Below are positions 7,012 to 14,526 of a stretch of 21,263 nucleotides of DNA, in pieces. Where the stretch lies: positions 1 through 21,263 of the IMG/VR virus record IMGVR_UViG_3300009440_000045; one strand, given 5' to 3'. The stretch comes from a virus. Each line of letters opens with the position of its first letter. The stretch's first letter is position 1. A program made the position numbers and the translations under genes. Below the pieces are notes generated by a model that saw only the letters and a list, made by a program, of their open reading frames with translations, ran no database searches and was not told the origin of the DNA.

Positions 7012-8772
7012 ATGGGCTTAAAAAAAGCAACTGTAAAGCTAGGGGCGGACACAAAGGAGTTTCAAAGCAAAATGCGAAAGGCTTCCAAAACTTTCCGAAA
7101 GATGGGGAAGCAGATGAAAGACATGGGGAAGCAGATGAGTATTGGGCTGACCTTACCGCTAACAGCCTTTGCAGCGGCTTCTGTTAAAGCCTTTGATACA
7201 CAAGCCAAAGCGGAAGCCAAGCTTAGAACAGCCCTAAAAGGTAATGAAAAAGCCTTTAAAAGCTTAACAAAACAAGCCAGAGAACTCCAAAAAATTAGCT
7301 TATTTGGAGATGAGGAAACCATACAGGCGCAGTCTATGCTTGCAAGCATGGGACTAGAGGAGGATGCAATTAAAAGATTAACACCTCTAATTCAAGACAT
7401 GGCAACCGCTAAAGGCATGAACCTTACCGCAGCAGCGGATTTAGTGGCTAAGTCTGTAGGTTCTTCAACCAACGCATTAAGTAGGTACGGTATACAGATA
7501 GAGGGAGCTGTAGGAAGCACTGAAAGACTAGACAGCGCAGCCAATGCACTAAGCAAGCAATTCAAAGGACAAGCCGCAGCAGCGGCAGAAGCAGGGGCCG
7601 GAGGGATCACTCAGTTAAAAAACTCTATTGGGGATTTAATGGAAGAAATTGGGGGCTTATTAATGCCAGTTGTCAATTCCATCGCTGAGAAGGTTAAAGG
7701 CATGGTTAAAAAATTTGGAGATCTAGATAAAGGCACAAAAGTAATTATTTTAACAATTGGCACATTGGTAGCTGCATTGGGGCCAGTAATTTATACGCTT
7801 GGAATAATTGCCACGAAAATAATGGCAATAAATACTCCGATTCTTTTAGTCATCGCAGGAATTGCTGCCCTAGTTACTGCAGTAGGATATGCTGCATCAA
7901 ATTGGGATGCATTAAGCGAAAGGGCAAATTTAGTTTTTACAATTCTACAAAATGACCTTTTAGATCTGGCTAAGTTTTTCGTTAAAAATAACCCTATTAG
8001 TATCTTAATAAAAGGATATAATAAAGTAGCTAAGTTTTTCGGTAAGGAACAGCTTGGAAATCCTTTTGAAAATATTGGGAACAGCCTAGATAAATTTAAA
8101 AAAGATCTTCCCCAAGTAAAGACACAGATGAAAGGCTTTGGGGAGTCTATGCGAGAAAGTGCACTAAAAGCTGCAGGCGCATTAGGATTCCTAAATGAAC
8201 AAGTAAGTGGAGAGGCCTCAGGAGGGGCTGAAGGAGGAGGGGATGAAGGGTCTGAAGGAGGAGGTGGTGATACTGGAATAATTCAGAATATTAATAAACT
8301 AAAAGAGGCCAGCAATAGCTTTGCTATGTCCATCTCGGATAGTTTTGCTTCTGGCTTTGCAAACGCTGTGACCAGTGGAGAAGGTTTTTTAAAATCAATG
8401 AGTGAAATATTTAAGGGGATAGCCAAACAGATCGCTGCCATGATTATAAAAGCTTCAGTTTTAGCTGTATTATTTCAATTTACAGGATTAGGTAACATGC
8501 AAGCAGCGGCAGACGGAGCGACAGGATTTAAAGACCTATTGGCTTTAGGATTACAAGGAAAGGCAACCGGTGGGTCAGTTTCCAGAAATTCGCCATATAT
8601 GGTGGGAGAAAAAGGCCCGGAGATGTTTATGCCTAATTCAAGCGGAACAATAATACCAAACCATAAACTAAGCGGCGGAGCTGGTGATGCTGTTATCCCT
8701 GATGTAAGAATATCGGGAAACGACTTATTAATCGTATTTGATAGAGCAGAACGTAGAAAAAATAGAAGGTAA
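7012..8772 (+). CDS. Tape measure protein
   Basis: The protein has 586 residues, short for the family, so a rather short flexible tail is expected (tail length scales with this protein). Residues 10-45 are basic and coiled-coil-like (FRKMGKQMKDMGKQM). The middle is Ala/Gly-rich helical (LTAAADLVAKSVGSSTNAL is a common tape measure motif). Residues about 244-297 hold two hydrophobic segments (VIILTIGTLVAALGPVIYTL and ILLVIAGIAALVTAVGYAA) that may enter the host membrane on DNA ejection. A Gly/Glu-rich linker follows at about 402-422. The C-terminus carries MVGEKGPEMFMPNSSGTIIP, a recurrent tape measure ending. It follows the G/GT chaperones, as expected. Confidence 0.95.
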   Translation: MGLKKATVKLGADTKEFQSKMRKASKTFRKMGKQMKDMGKQMSIGLTLPLTAFAAASVKAFDTQAKAEAKLRTALKGNEKAFKSLTKQARELQKISLFGDEETIQAQSMLASMGLEEDAIKRLTPLIQDMATAKGMNLTAAADLVAKSVGSSTNALSRYGIQIEGAVGSTERLDSAANALSKQFKGQAAAAAEAGAGGITQLKNSIGDLMEEIGGLLMPVVNSIAEKVKGMVKKFGDLDKGTKVIILTIGTLVAALGPVIYTLGIIATKIMAINTPILLVIAGIAALVTAVGYAASNWDALSERANLVFTILQNDLLDLAKFFVKNNPISILIKGYNKVAKFFGKEQLGNPFENIGNSLDKFKKDLPQVKTQMKGFGESMRESALKAAGALGFLNEQVSGEASGGAEGGGDEGSEGGGGDTGIIQNINKLKEASNSFAMSISDSFASGFANAVTSGEGFLKSMSEIFKGIAKQIAAMIIKASVLAVLFQFTGLGNMQAAADGATGFKDLLALGLQGKATGGSVSRNSPYMVGEKGPEMFMPNSSGTIIPNHKLSGGAGDAVIPDVRISGNDLLIVFDRAERRKNRR

Positions 8773-8776
8773 AGGC

Positions 8777-11203
8777 ATGGGGTCATTCGGAAAGTATAGA
8801 GATACTATAATTAAAGGTGAAAAGGGTACTGATTGGTATGTAGAAATTCATAAAAAGGATTTCTCAGGATCTTCTACTGATATGACTTTAGCAGGTGAAG
8901 GCTTCCAAATAACTTGGAACGGACAAGGATCAACAAGAGATCGAATATTTTTAGGGTCGGAATGTGTAATAAGTCTTATGGTTCGAACCGATACTGACGA
9001 GACTGATTTATACGATATATTAGATGCAGGATTTAAAGAATACTTTATCAGAATCTATAAAAACTCTGTAAGCACATCAACAATATGGTGGTACGGATGG
9101 ATTCAACCATCATTCGATACAGTAGAAAATGCTCCATATCCTTACATTTCTCAAATTACAGCGACCGACTCATACGGATATTATCAAAAACAACTTTTTT
9201 CTACCTTTAGCAGCGAAGAACAAAAGCAAGACAACCATAGCCTTGCGAGAATATATTTAGATTTCTTACACAATACAGATTTAGCAGCAGTCAATTTAGT
9301 CGAAAACCCTGATTTCTTAGCATATAAAGGATGGAAGTTGTTTTCAAATGATGTTATTGCAAACGGATTTCTTACAATAAACGGACAAACAGGAAGCCGG
9401 AAATCAATATCTTGTGAAGGTGATACTTTAATTGTAGGCAATACTTATGAGGTTAATATATTAGTTCAATCTAGAACTTCCGGTACATTAACCGTAATTG
9501 ATGGCGGTAGTGGATCAACAATCGGGTCAATAACCTCTACAGGATTAAAGACTTTTACTTGGACTCAATCCGCAGCTAGTGGAGGTAAAGGGCTTCACCT
9601 TTACACAAACAACAATTTTGTAGGTGTATTGAGTTACGTTACAGTTCATCAAACTGAGGATTTACCTTGCCCTAGTGGTGTGAATTTTATACAAACAGCT
9701 ATAGACTGGCACACCGCAGCCGACCAAGGTGTTGTTACTGATGATGCAAGTAAATATTATATTTGTAAAGGTGCTTTCGCTACTAACACAAACTTTCCTT
9801 TTGAATATAAAGAATCAGACGCTTTTCAAGAAGCGTTAAAGATATTTAACACAGTAGGATTCTTAGCAGAAGGTAAATACAACTTTATACAACCGAATCA
9901 TTACATAGGCACTACAAACGGTGGAAATATTTTTTACCCTTACAATAGCGAAACTTATACCGCAACTTCATCAAGTCAAACAAATCTATGCGAAATAAAT
10001 CAATCGAGTAATGTTTTACTTGGTGGATCAAGTTTCACCTACGAAGCTCCGTTTAAATCAGTAAGTACTGTTTTCACATCAGTAGGTCAAGCGTTTAATT
10101 TACCTTCAGGGGTTGATTTAACTGATTTTGATTCAGATGATGATTATGTTTATGGCGGTCAAATTGTAGCTAATCAAGATTATGATCTGGATTGGTCATC
10201 CACTTATATTGAAAAAATACCTAAAAGTAATATAGATACCTTAATTGGAGCAACGCATAGCATTAACTCAATACAACAAAGCTTTCATTCTTATGTAACT
10301 ATAAAAGCGACAACCGCAACAGGAGAAAAATATTTGACTTTAGATTCAAACGATAATTTAGAATGGTCGACTAATCAAAAAAGAATAGTTTTATCTAGAG
10401 GGCTAAATAGGAATCCCGCAACAGGGCCATACAATAGTTTATTTAGCTCATCTTTTAATCAAAGCACTTGTGAAGGAGCTTATAAAAATAATGGAGTATT
10501 TGGGCCTGCCGCTTACCTAGATTACAAAAACCCTGATAATATTATACTGGTCACGCAGCCAAGTACTCAAAATGATAATAAATATACATTTAGACAGCAT
10601 TTAAAATTTAAGGTAAAAATACCACAACTGTCAAGTACAAGTTCTGTATTTGTTAAAGTTGATACTGATTTAGCAGTTTTAGCTTACAATCCGGGCGGAC
10701 AAGGTAGTACTTACTCTATAAACCCATCAAGTACAGGGGTCACAAAAGAATCAACATCTGGCGGCATAACTTTAGAGGTGGAGGAAACAACCTCACTATC
10801 CACTAACGAAGCCAGATTCACAGAGACAAGCACAAGCTCAACTTCAACAGAGAATTTTAATTTAGATGACGTTCTTATTGGTGTTACTGAGTCAGATGCA
10901 ACCTATTCAATTACAGACATAAACAACGAAGCAGTAACTGAAAATCTTTACAGAGGTAGCAATCAAGTAGAGGGAGAGGTAGCTACACAGTTATTAGTAA
11001 AAGAGTTTTTAGAAATGCAACAAAGCCCACTTCAAATATTGCAAGGAAGCATTCAAAGTGCTAATATATCCCCTTTAGATATAGTTAAGTACAAACTAAA
11101 TAGCAATGCCGCTGCAGCAAAATACTATATGTTCTTTGGTGGTACATTTAAGGCTAATAGTGAGATTATGGAAGGTGAATGGTTTAGAATAAAAGGAGAC
11201 TAA
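8777..11203 (+). CDS. Large tail-tip structural protein with an inserted carbohydrate-binding-like module
   Basis: The protein has 808 residues from the ATG at 8777, which follows the tape measure stop by four bases. A TTG at 8738 would overlap the tape measure and is less likely. The opening, YRDTIIKGEKGTDWYVEIHKKDF, and the region SLMVRTDTDETDLYDIL are typical of the big protein after the tape measure in Bacteroidota phages, probably fusing distal-tail and hub functions. Residues about 170-290 look like an inserted jelly-roll module (NLVENPDFLAYKGWKLFSND, VGNTYEVNILVQS, LHLYTNNNFVGVLSYVTV) resembling the C-terminal domain of the 582-residue tail protein. Long Ser/Thr-rich beta stretches follow. 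The tail-tip role is inferred from order; a receptor-contact role is plausible. Confidence 0.75.
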   Translation: MGSFGKYRDTIIKGEKGTDWYVEIHKKDFSGSSTDMTLAGEGFQITWNGQGSTRDRIFLGSECVISLMVRTDTDETDLYDILDAGFKEYFIRIYKNSVSTSTIWWYGWIQPSFDTVENAPYPYISQITATDSYGYYQKQLFSTFSSEEQKQDNHSLARIYLDFLHNTDLAAVNLVENPDFLAYKGWKLFSNDVIANGFLTINGQTGSRKSISCEGDTLIVGNTYEVNILVQSRTSGTLTVIDGGSGSTIGSITSTGLKTFTWTQSAASGGKGLHLYTNNNFVGVLSYVTVHQTEDLPCPSGVNFIQTAIDWHTAADQGVVTDDASKYYICKGAFATNTNFPFEYKESDAFQEALKIFNTVGFLAEGKYNFIQPNHYIGTTNGGNIFYPYNSETYTATSSSQTNLCEINQSSNVLLGGSSFTYEAPFKSVSTVFTSVGQAFNLPSGVDLTDFDSDDDYVYGGQIVANQDYDLDWSSTYIEKIPKSNIDTLIGATHSINSIQQSFHSYVTIKATTATGEKYLTLDSNDNLEWSTNQKRIVLSRGLNRNPATGPYNSLFSSSFNQSTCEGAYKNNGVFGPAAYLDYKNPDNIILVTQPSTQNDNKYTFRQHLKFKVKIPQLSSTSSVFVKVDTDLAVLAYNPGGQGSTYSINPSSTGVTKESTSGGITLEVEETTSLSTNEARFTETSTSSTSTENFNLDDVLIGVTESDATYSITDINNEAVTENLYRGSNQVEGEVATQLLVKEFLEMQQSPLQILQGSIQSANISPLDIVKYKLNSNAAAAKYYMFFGGTFKANSEIMEGEWFRIKGD

Positions 11204-11206
11204 GAT

Positions 11207-12337
11207 ATGGCTAAAAGTTTGAAAAGATTATCTAGTGATGTATCTTCAATAAGTTCGGCAGTTAAAAATGTCAATTCAACATTTTCAGACTTTCTAAATG
11301 AACAAGCGTATGGAGTTGTTTCTCAAGAGATCCCTAACGTAGATAGTAGTGGTAACCCTTTAGCTATTGGTACGATATATCTTGAAAATAATATGAAGGG
11401 TAAGATTCTAAAGCACTCCAAAATTGTTTTAACATTCCCTGATGGGTCCAACCCTTTAATAATACCCAACGATATAGGTAATCAGCCGGGAACAAATTTG
11501 AATGAATTTGTGGTAAGATTTGCAGCAGCAGGTGCTGAAGTATTTCCTGAAACATCTTACCCAGTTGGATCGCTTATTTTAGGATTAGATTACGAGGCAA
11601 ATACGGTATTAGGTGCAGCCGGTGGAGCAGATGCTACTGGTGATGATGTACAATATTATTATGGTGGTGCTTTAGCAGGCTCATCAAATACTAATTCAGA
11701 GGGTGGATCTCCTCACGACTTTAAATTCAACCGTGCTTCGGGTGTTGTAACAGCTCAAGGCTTTGCAGGAGACGGCTCTGCCTTAACTAATTTACCTGCT
11801 ACTAGTCCAGGCGGAGCTAACAATCAAGTGCAATTTGCATACAATGGAGCATTTACCGCTGATTCTGATTTCTCATTTAATCAGTTTAGCAATATTTTAG
11901 ATGTATCAACGGTAAGAGCAGAGAATGCTACCGCAGGTATTTACCTATCAGCAGGTAGTCAATATATGTACCTCACTCCTGTAGACTTTATAGCTACTGC
12001 TAGTAGTTCATCGAATGGGTTTATTAGTAATGATGGAGCTAGGTTAGGTATCGTTTCTGGACAAACCTATTACGCACAATTCCAAGTCCCTAAAGGCTAT
12101 AAAGTAAATTATGTAGATTTAAAAGGAAGTGCAAACTATTCTTTTTATATCTACGCAAGTTCTTACAGTTCGGGTACTCAAGTATACAAAGCAACAGGAA
12201 CAATAAACACCCCTTTAACGCTTTTAAGTTATCAGCAATTAATAGGGTCAGCAGGTGATTATTTTACTTTAAAAGTAACACCGTCGGGATATGGTAATTA
12301 CATTTATGGCTGTCAAATAGGATTGATAAAAACATGA
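11207..12337 (+). CDS. Tail fibre-like protein
   Basis: The protein has 376 residues. An N-terminal Ser-rich helical segment (LKRLSSDVSSISSAVKNVNS) could be a trimeric coiled coil or virion anchor. The middle is Gly/Ala/Asn-rich with ASGVVTAQGFAGDGSALTNL, a motif frequent in phage fibre shafts near the receptor-binding end, followed by GGANNQVQFAYNGAF. The last 130 residues are beta-rich and Tyr/Ser-rich (YSFYIYASSYSSGTQVYKAT) and could be a receptor-binding head. I see no S74 intramolecular chaperone domain. It is the last tail gene, next to the lysis genes, the normal site for a fibre. The stop overlaps the next start (ATGA). Confidence 0.7.
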   Translation: MAKSLKRLSSDVSSISSAVKNVNSTFSDFLNEQAYGVVSQEIPNVDSSGNPLAIGTIYLENNMKGKILKHSKIVLTFPDGSNPLIIPNDIGNQPGTNLNEFVVRFAAAGAEVFPETSYPVGSLILGLDYEANTVLGAAGGADATGDDVQYYYGGALAGSSNTNSEGGSPHDFKFNRASGVVTAQGFAGDGSALTNLPATSPGGANNQVQFAYNGAFTADSDFSFNQFSNILDVSTVRAENATAGIYLSAGSQYMYLTPVDFIATASSSSNGFISNDGARLGIVSGQTYYAQFQVPKGYKVNYVDLKGSANYSFYIYASSYSSGTQVYKATGTINTPLTLLSYQQLIGSAGDYFTLKVTPSGYGNYIYGCQIGLIKT

Positions 12338-12498
12338 AAATGCTAACAGATACAACTAAAATCAGCCTGATAAATAGCACAGCTATAGGCATAAGTATGT
12401 CAGATATTGAACTCACTTTGCGGATCATTTCCCTTATTGCTGCCATTATTTATACTATTTATAAATTTTATAAAGAATATAAAAATGAACAACTTTAG
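12334..12498 (+). CDS. Small membrane protein, holin candidate
   Basis: The protein has 54 residues. The polar N-terminus (MKMLTDTTKISLINSTAIG) is followed by ISMSDIELTLR, one hydrophobic helix (IISLIAAIIYTIY, about residues 31-43) and a charged tail KFYKEYKNEQL. One membrane helix plus a charged end fits small phage holins or spanin-like proteins. It overlaps the fibre stop as ATGA and overlaps the next gene by 14 bases. This coupling between a fibre gene and a candidate cell-wall gene supports a lysis role. No family motif proves it, and a second holin-like protein exists at 17770. Confidence 0.65.
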   Translation: MKMLTDTTKISLINSTAIGISMSDIELTLRIISLIAAIIYTIYKFYKEYKNEQL

Positions 12499-12895
12499 GG
12501 CAGTATTGACAAGGTTATCAGACAACGGAACGCAAACACTAGGCCGGTTGGTTTTGTACAATAATCTGGATGATGTATTCAATTGCACGACTTTAGAATT
12601 GTCATTTAATGCAAACTTGAAAAATATTAGTTGTATTCCTACAGGAACATACAAGGTCACTCCTAGATATAGTAAAAAATATGACAATCACTATCTTGTT
12701 AATGATGTAATTGGTCGGGATTATATATTGATCCACGTAGCTAACTATTACTATGATTTAAAGGGATGTATTGGAGTGGGTTCTGATTTCTACGACATCA
12801 ATAAAGACGGAGAGCATGATATAACTTCTTCACGGTCAACCCTTAAAAAATTAAAAGAATTAGCACCGGATGGATTTGAGCTTATCATTATATAA
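12485..12895 (+). CDS. DUF5675-like protein, candidate lysis enzyme
   Basis: The protein has 136 residues from the ATG at 12485. A longer frame opening at 12407 would lie entirely over the holin-like gene, so the internal ATG is preferred. The conserved pattern TTLEL, CIPTGTYKV, DYILIHVANYYYDLKGCIGVG and SRSTLKKLKEL is the DUF5675 signature. His84 and Cys95 in the HVAN...GCIGVG segment recall the His/Cys arrangement of YkuD-type L,D-transpeptidases, though the family's enzymatic activity is not established to my knowledge. Placed after a small membrane protein at the end of the late genes, it is the best endolysin candidate here; no classical amidase or lysozyme is visible. Confidence 0.75.
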   Translation: MNNFRAVLTRLSDNGTQTLGRLVLYNNLDDVFNCTTLELSFNANLKNISCIPTGTYKVTPRYSKKYDNHYLVNDVIGRDYILIHVANYYYDLKGCIGVGSDFYDINKDGEHDITSSRSTLKKLKELAPDGFELIII

Positions 12896-12955
12896 TTAAT
12901 ATGTATATATTAAATTAATTTTATATATTTATAATTCACCAAAATAAATATTATT
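12896..12955. other. AT-rich spacer with an imperfect dyad
   Basis: Almost entirely A and T. TAATAT (12897-12902) and ATATTA (12907-12912) form a dyad around GTAT. No promoter of the TTG/TAnnTTTG type is evident. In such composition the dyad may be chance. Confidence 0.3.
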
Positions 12956-13195
12956 ATGACTATAATTAAATCAATAACTTTGGCTTATGATTTAATCTGG
13001 GAAAAATCAAAAGATCATTTTGGATTATACAAAAATGTAAAATTTAGAATAATTAAACGACACTGTAAAGATTGTAAAATGTTAACAGTAAACGATGATG
13101 ATACTCAATTATATATAAATTATTGCTCTAAGTGTGGTAAGGATGATATTGATACAACCAATTTAGTACAAACTTGGAGTTTTAAAAAAAAATAA
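12956..13195 (+). CDS. Small zinc-ribbon-like protein, unknown role
   Basis: The protein has 79 residues. Two CxxC pairs (CKDC at 37-40 and CSKC at 57-60) are separated by 16 residues with a beta-hairpin-like middle, a probable zinc ribbon. The remainder is basic (RIIKRH; C-terminal WSFKKK). It is not recognised further. It is separated by 60 very AT-rich bases from the lysis candidate and is followed by the main non-coding region. It could be a small regulator or a host-factor binder. Confidence 0.65.
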   Translation: MTIIKSITLAYDLIWEKSKDHFGLYKNVKFRIIKRHCKDCKMLTVNDDDTQLYINYCSKCGKDDIDTTNLVQTWSFKKK

Positions 13196-13207
13196 ATCCT
13201 TTTTTTC

Positions 13208-13238
13208 TTGACTGGTGTGTTTAATTTTGTAAATTTAC
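13208..13238 (+). promoter_or_regulatory. Candidate promoter, Bacteroidota type
   Basis: TTGAC begins at 13208 and, 19 bases after the TTG, TAAATTTA (13230-13237) matches TAnnTTTG except for the last base. The spacing suits the Bacteroidota primary sigma factor. Transcription would start near 13242-13246 and read toward the early genes, but would meet two terminator-like hairpins first. Confidence 0.5.
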
Positions 13239-13303
13239 AATGTTAAACGCCAATAAATTTAGTTCTTTGACTTACTAGCCTCCTCCATATTTTTAGATTT
13301 TAA

Positions 13304-13327
13304 ACTCCTTTGTTGGAGTATTTTTTT
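13304..13327 (+). terminator. Intrinsic terminator-like hairpin 1
   Basis: ACTCC (13304-13308) pairs with GGAGT (13315-13319), loop TTTGTT, then one A and seven Ts (13321-13327). The stem is short but has three G-C pairs and a good T tract. It may end late transcription arriving from the tail genes and the zinc-ribbon gene, or terminate a short transcript from the candidate promoter at 13208. Confidence 0.6.
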
Positions 13328-13338
13328 AGTCTAATTTG
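13309..13338 (+). promoter_or_regulatory. Possible second promoter overlapping terminator 1
   Basis: TTTG (13309-13312) is followed 19 bases later by TAATTTG (13332-13338), one base short of the TAnnTTTG box. It would start transcription between the two hairpins. Weak evidence in an AT-rich region. Confidence 0.25.
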
Positions 13339-13363
13339 TCCTATAATATATATTATGTATTTG

Positions 13364-13388
13364 CTAAGTAATTGATACTTAGTTTTTT
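13364..13388 (+). terminator. Intrinsic terminator-like hairpin 2
   Basis: CTAAGTA (13364-13370) and TACTTAG (13376-13382) form a perfect seven-pair stem around ATTGA, followed by six Ts (13383-13388). The stem is AT-rich, so it is weaker per base than hairpin 1 but longer. Two hairpin-plus-T-run elements 60 bases apart in one leader suggest attenuation or tight insulation of early from late transcription. Confidence 0.55.
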
Positions 13389-13446
13389 AAGGTGCATTTG
13401 GGTAATAATTAGCTAAAAAATTCCAATTATTTAAAATGTTTTATAA

Positions 13447-13460
13447 ATTAGTAAACTAAT
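13447..13460. promoter_or_regulatory. Candidate operator palindrome
   Basis: ATTAGT-AA-ACTAAT is a perfect dyad ending four bases before the TTG start at 13464. AATTAGTAAA, which overlaps its left arm, also occurs at 20496-20505 before the portal gene. It could bind a dimeric regulator; AT-rich composition weakens the case. Confidence 0.3.
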
Positions 13461-13463
13461 TCA

Positions 13464-14045
13464 TTGACTTTTGTTTTGAAAACATACAGTTTAGACAAAT
13501 TAATTTCTCAAGATTTACGCACTAAAAAGTGGTACTTTTTTCACGGTTTAGATCGTGAAAATAGTAGAGTTTTTTTTAAAAACAAAAAGACCGCAGATAA
13601 CTTTTTAAGATACGCCAACAAATTCACAAGGATTATGTACGTACAAACAAATCAATTATACACGGATGTATTTGTGATTTGGCGAAGTGTTTACATGCAG
13701 TATTCTAAAACTGACAAAGATTTTAAATTTATCAAAGAACTAATTGAAAGTATAGAATTTCAATTTGATCGTTGGAGCAAAAATCACTGTTTAAGTTTAG
13801 ACTCCGCTACATTTGTGATCAATGCTCCTGTAAAGATTTTAAACATCATCAAAGAAGTAATTATTGTTCTTCGCAGATACGGTAAAAAAAACTCTAATAC
13901 TTCAATGATTTATCAATTAGACTCTAAGATCACTTATTTAAATTTCTTATTGTCTCAATTTGTGGATTTTGATAAATACACATCCAAATCTTCAGAAATC
14001 ACTAAAATAATCAATTTACCTATTTTAAGGATGGTCGCTAGTTAG
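13464..14045 (+). CDS. Hypothetical protein, first gene after the non-coding leader
   Basis: The protein has 193 residues if the TTG at 13464 is used; another TTG lies at 13476, and no in-frame ATG exists before about residue 58, so the true start is uncertain. The protein is basic and aromatic, with KKWYFFHGLDRENSRVFF followed by a helical KTADNFLRYANKFTRI and a largely helical C-terminal half (APVKILNIIKEVIIVLRRYG). I do not recognise the family. Being the first gene behind the candidate promoter and hairpins, it is a good candidate for an early takeover or regulatory protein, but nothing in the sequence proves this. Confidence 0.7.
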   Translation: MTFVLKTYSLDKLISQDLRTKKWYFFHGLDRENSRVFFKNKKTADNFLRYANKFTRIMYVQTNQLYTDVFVIWRSVYMQYSKTDKDFKFIKELIESIEFQFDRWSKNHCLSLDSATFVINAPVKILNIIKEVIIVLRRYGKKNSNTSMIYQLDSKITYLNFLLSQFVDFDKYTSKSSEITKIINLPILRMVAS

Positions 14046-14065
14046 TCAGGTTAAAACCTACTAAC
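14041..14065 (+). promoter_or_regulatory. Strong hairpin ending exactly at a start codon
   Basis: GTTAGT-C-AGGTT-AA-AACCT-ACTAAC: eleven pairs interrupted by one bulged C at 14047, overlapping the previous stop (14043-14045) and ending one base before the ATG at 14066. No T tract follows, so it is not a terminator. It could be an operator in DNA, or an RNA structure that controls translation of the next gene. Confidence 0.55.
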
Positions 14066-14248
14066 ATGAAAAAAATAGACTGTATTCAAATCCTTAAAAC
14101 ACAAAGGTCAGAATTAGCTGCCGCACTTACCTTGCAGCTAGTTAGAAACATTCAACAACACGACAAGGATTCCACCGAAGCCCTTAGAAATGCGCTCAAT
14201 TTAAACGGATTACTACTTAAAAAGTTTAAGGATGAGACTAAAGACTAA
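14066..14248 (+). CDS. Small helical hypothetical protein
   Basis: The protein has 60 residues, predicted almost fully helical (ELAAALTLQLVRNIQQHDKD, TEALRNALNLNGLLLKKF). Not recognised. The ATG follows directly on a strong hairpin, and its 3' end overlaps the next gene by 17 bases, suggesting co-translation. The size and helical character fit a small accessory or regulatory protein, but no function can be assigned. Confidence 0.65.
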   Translation: MKKIDCIQILKTQRSELAAALTLQLVRNIQQHDKDSTEALRNALNLNGLLLKKFKDETKD

Positions 14249-14525
14249 GAGCGAAACCGTGCAGATACTTCTGGAAAACTACCCACATCTTCGAGACGAT
14301 GATAATAGATTGATTGCGTCTGTATGGAAGATTGAACTCAGAAAAAAAGACTTAACAGCAATAGATTTCTTGCAACTATACGCATCTAAAAATGTGAGCA
14401 ATGCCGAATCCATCAGACGATGCAGGCAAAAGCTGCAGGAGTTACATCCCGATCTAAGAGGTAAGAAGTACAACCTTAGACACAAATCACAAACTCAAAT
14501 TAAACAACAACTTAAAAACTGGTAA
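14232..14525 (+). CDS. Conserved phage hypothetical protein, possibly DNA-binding
   Basis: The protein has 97 residues, basic and helical. The pattern LLENYPHLRDDDNRLIASVW, then FLQLYASKNVSNAESIRRCR and QKLQELHPDLRGKKY, is one I associate with a small protein common in Bacteroidota phages and prophages near replication genes. SNAESIRRCRQKLQ could be a helix-turn-helix recognition segment. Function unknown. It sits just before the OB-fold-like gene, with one base between stop and next ATG. Confidence 0.7.
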   Translation: MRLKTKSETVQILLENYPHLRDDDNRLIASVWKIELRKKDLTAIDFLQLYASKNVSNAESIRRCRQKLQELHPDLRGKKYNLRHKSQTQIKQQLKNW

Positions 14526-14526
14526 A

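Larger units (their letters stand above)
13196..13463. other. Main non-coding region between late and early genes
   Basis: These 268 bases carry no credible gene on either strand. They hold the candidate promoters and two hairpins listed separately, a CCTCCTCC run at 13279-13286, a TTAGCTAA palindrome at 13409-13416, and ATTAGTAAACTAAT (13447-13460), a perfect six-base dyad just before the next gene's start that could be an operator. Confidence 0.6.

Noticed and set aside
7062-7610. Open frames on the minus strand over the tape measure gene
   Set aside because: Shadows of an Ala/Gly/Lys-rich coding sequence, without starts in context or recognisable domains.
12407-12484. Hydrophobic N-terminal leader on the DUF5675 protein (start at 12407)
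   Set aside because: It looks like a signal peptide but lies wholly over the holin-like gene in another frame; the ATG at 12485 begins the conserved domain. Kept as a minor alternative.
12400-12687. 95-residue minus-strand frame over the lysis genes
   Set aside because: It opposes two genes with good support, and its hydrophobic ends mirror the complementary coding strand.
13409-13416. TTAGCTAA palindrome in the leader
   Set aside because: An eight-base perfect palindrome is expected by chance several times in an AT-rich genome this size, and no second copy is placed meaningfully.
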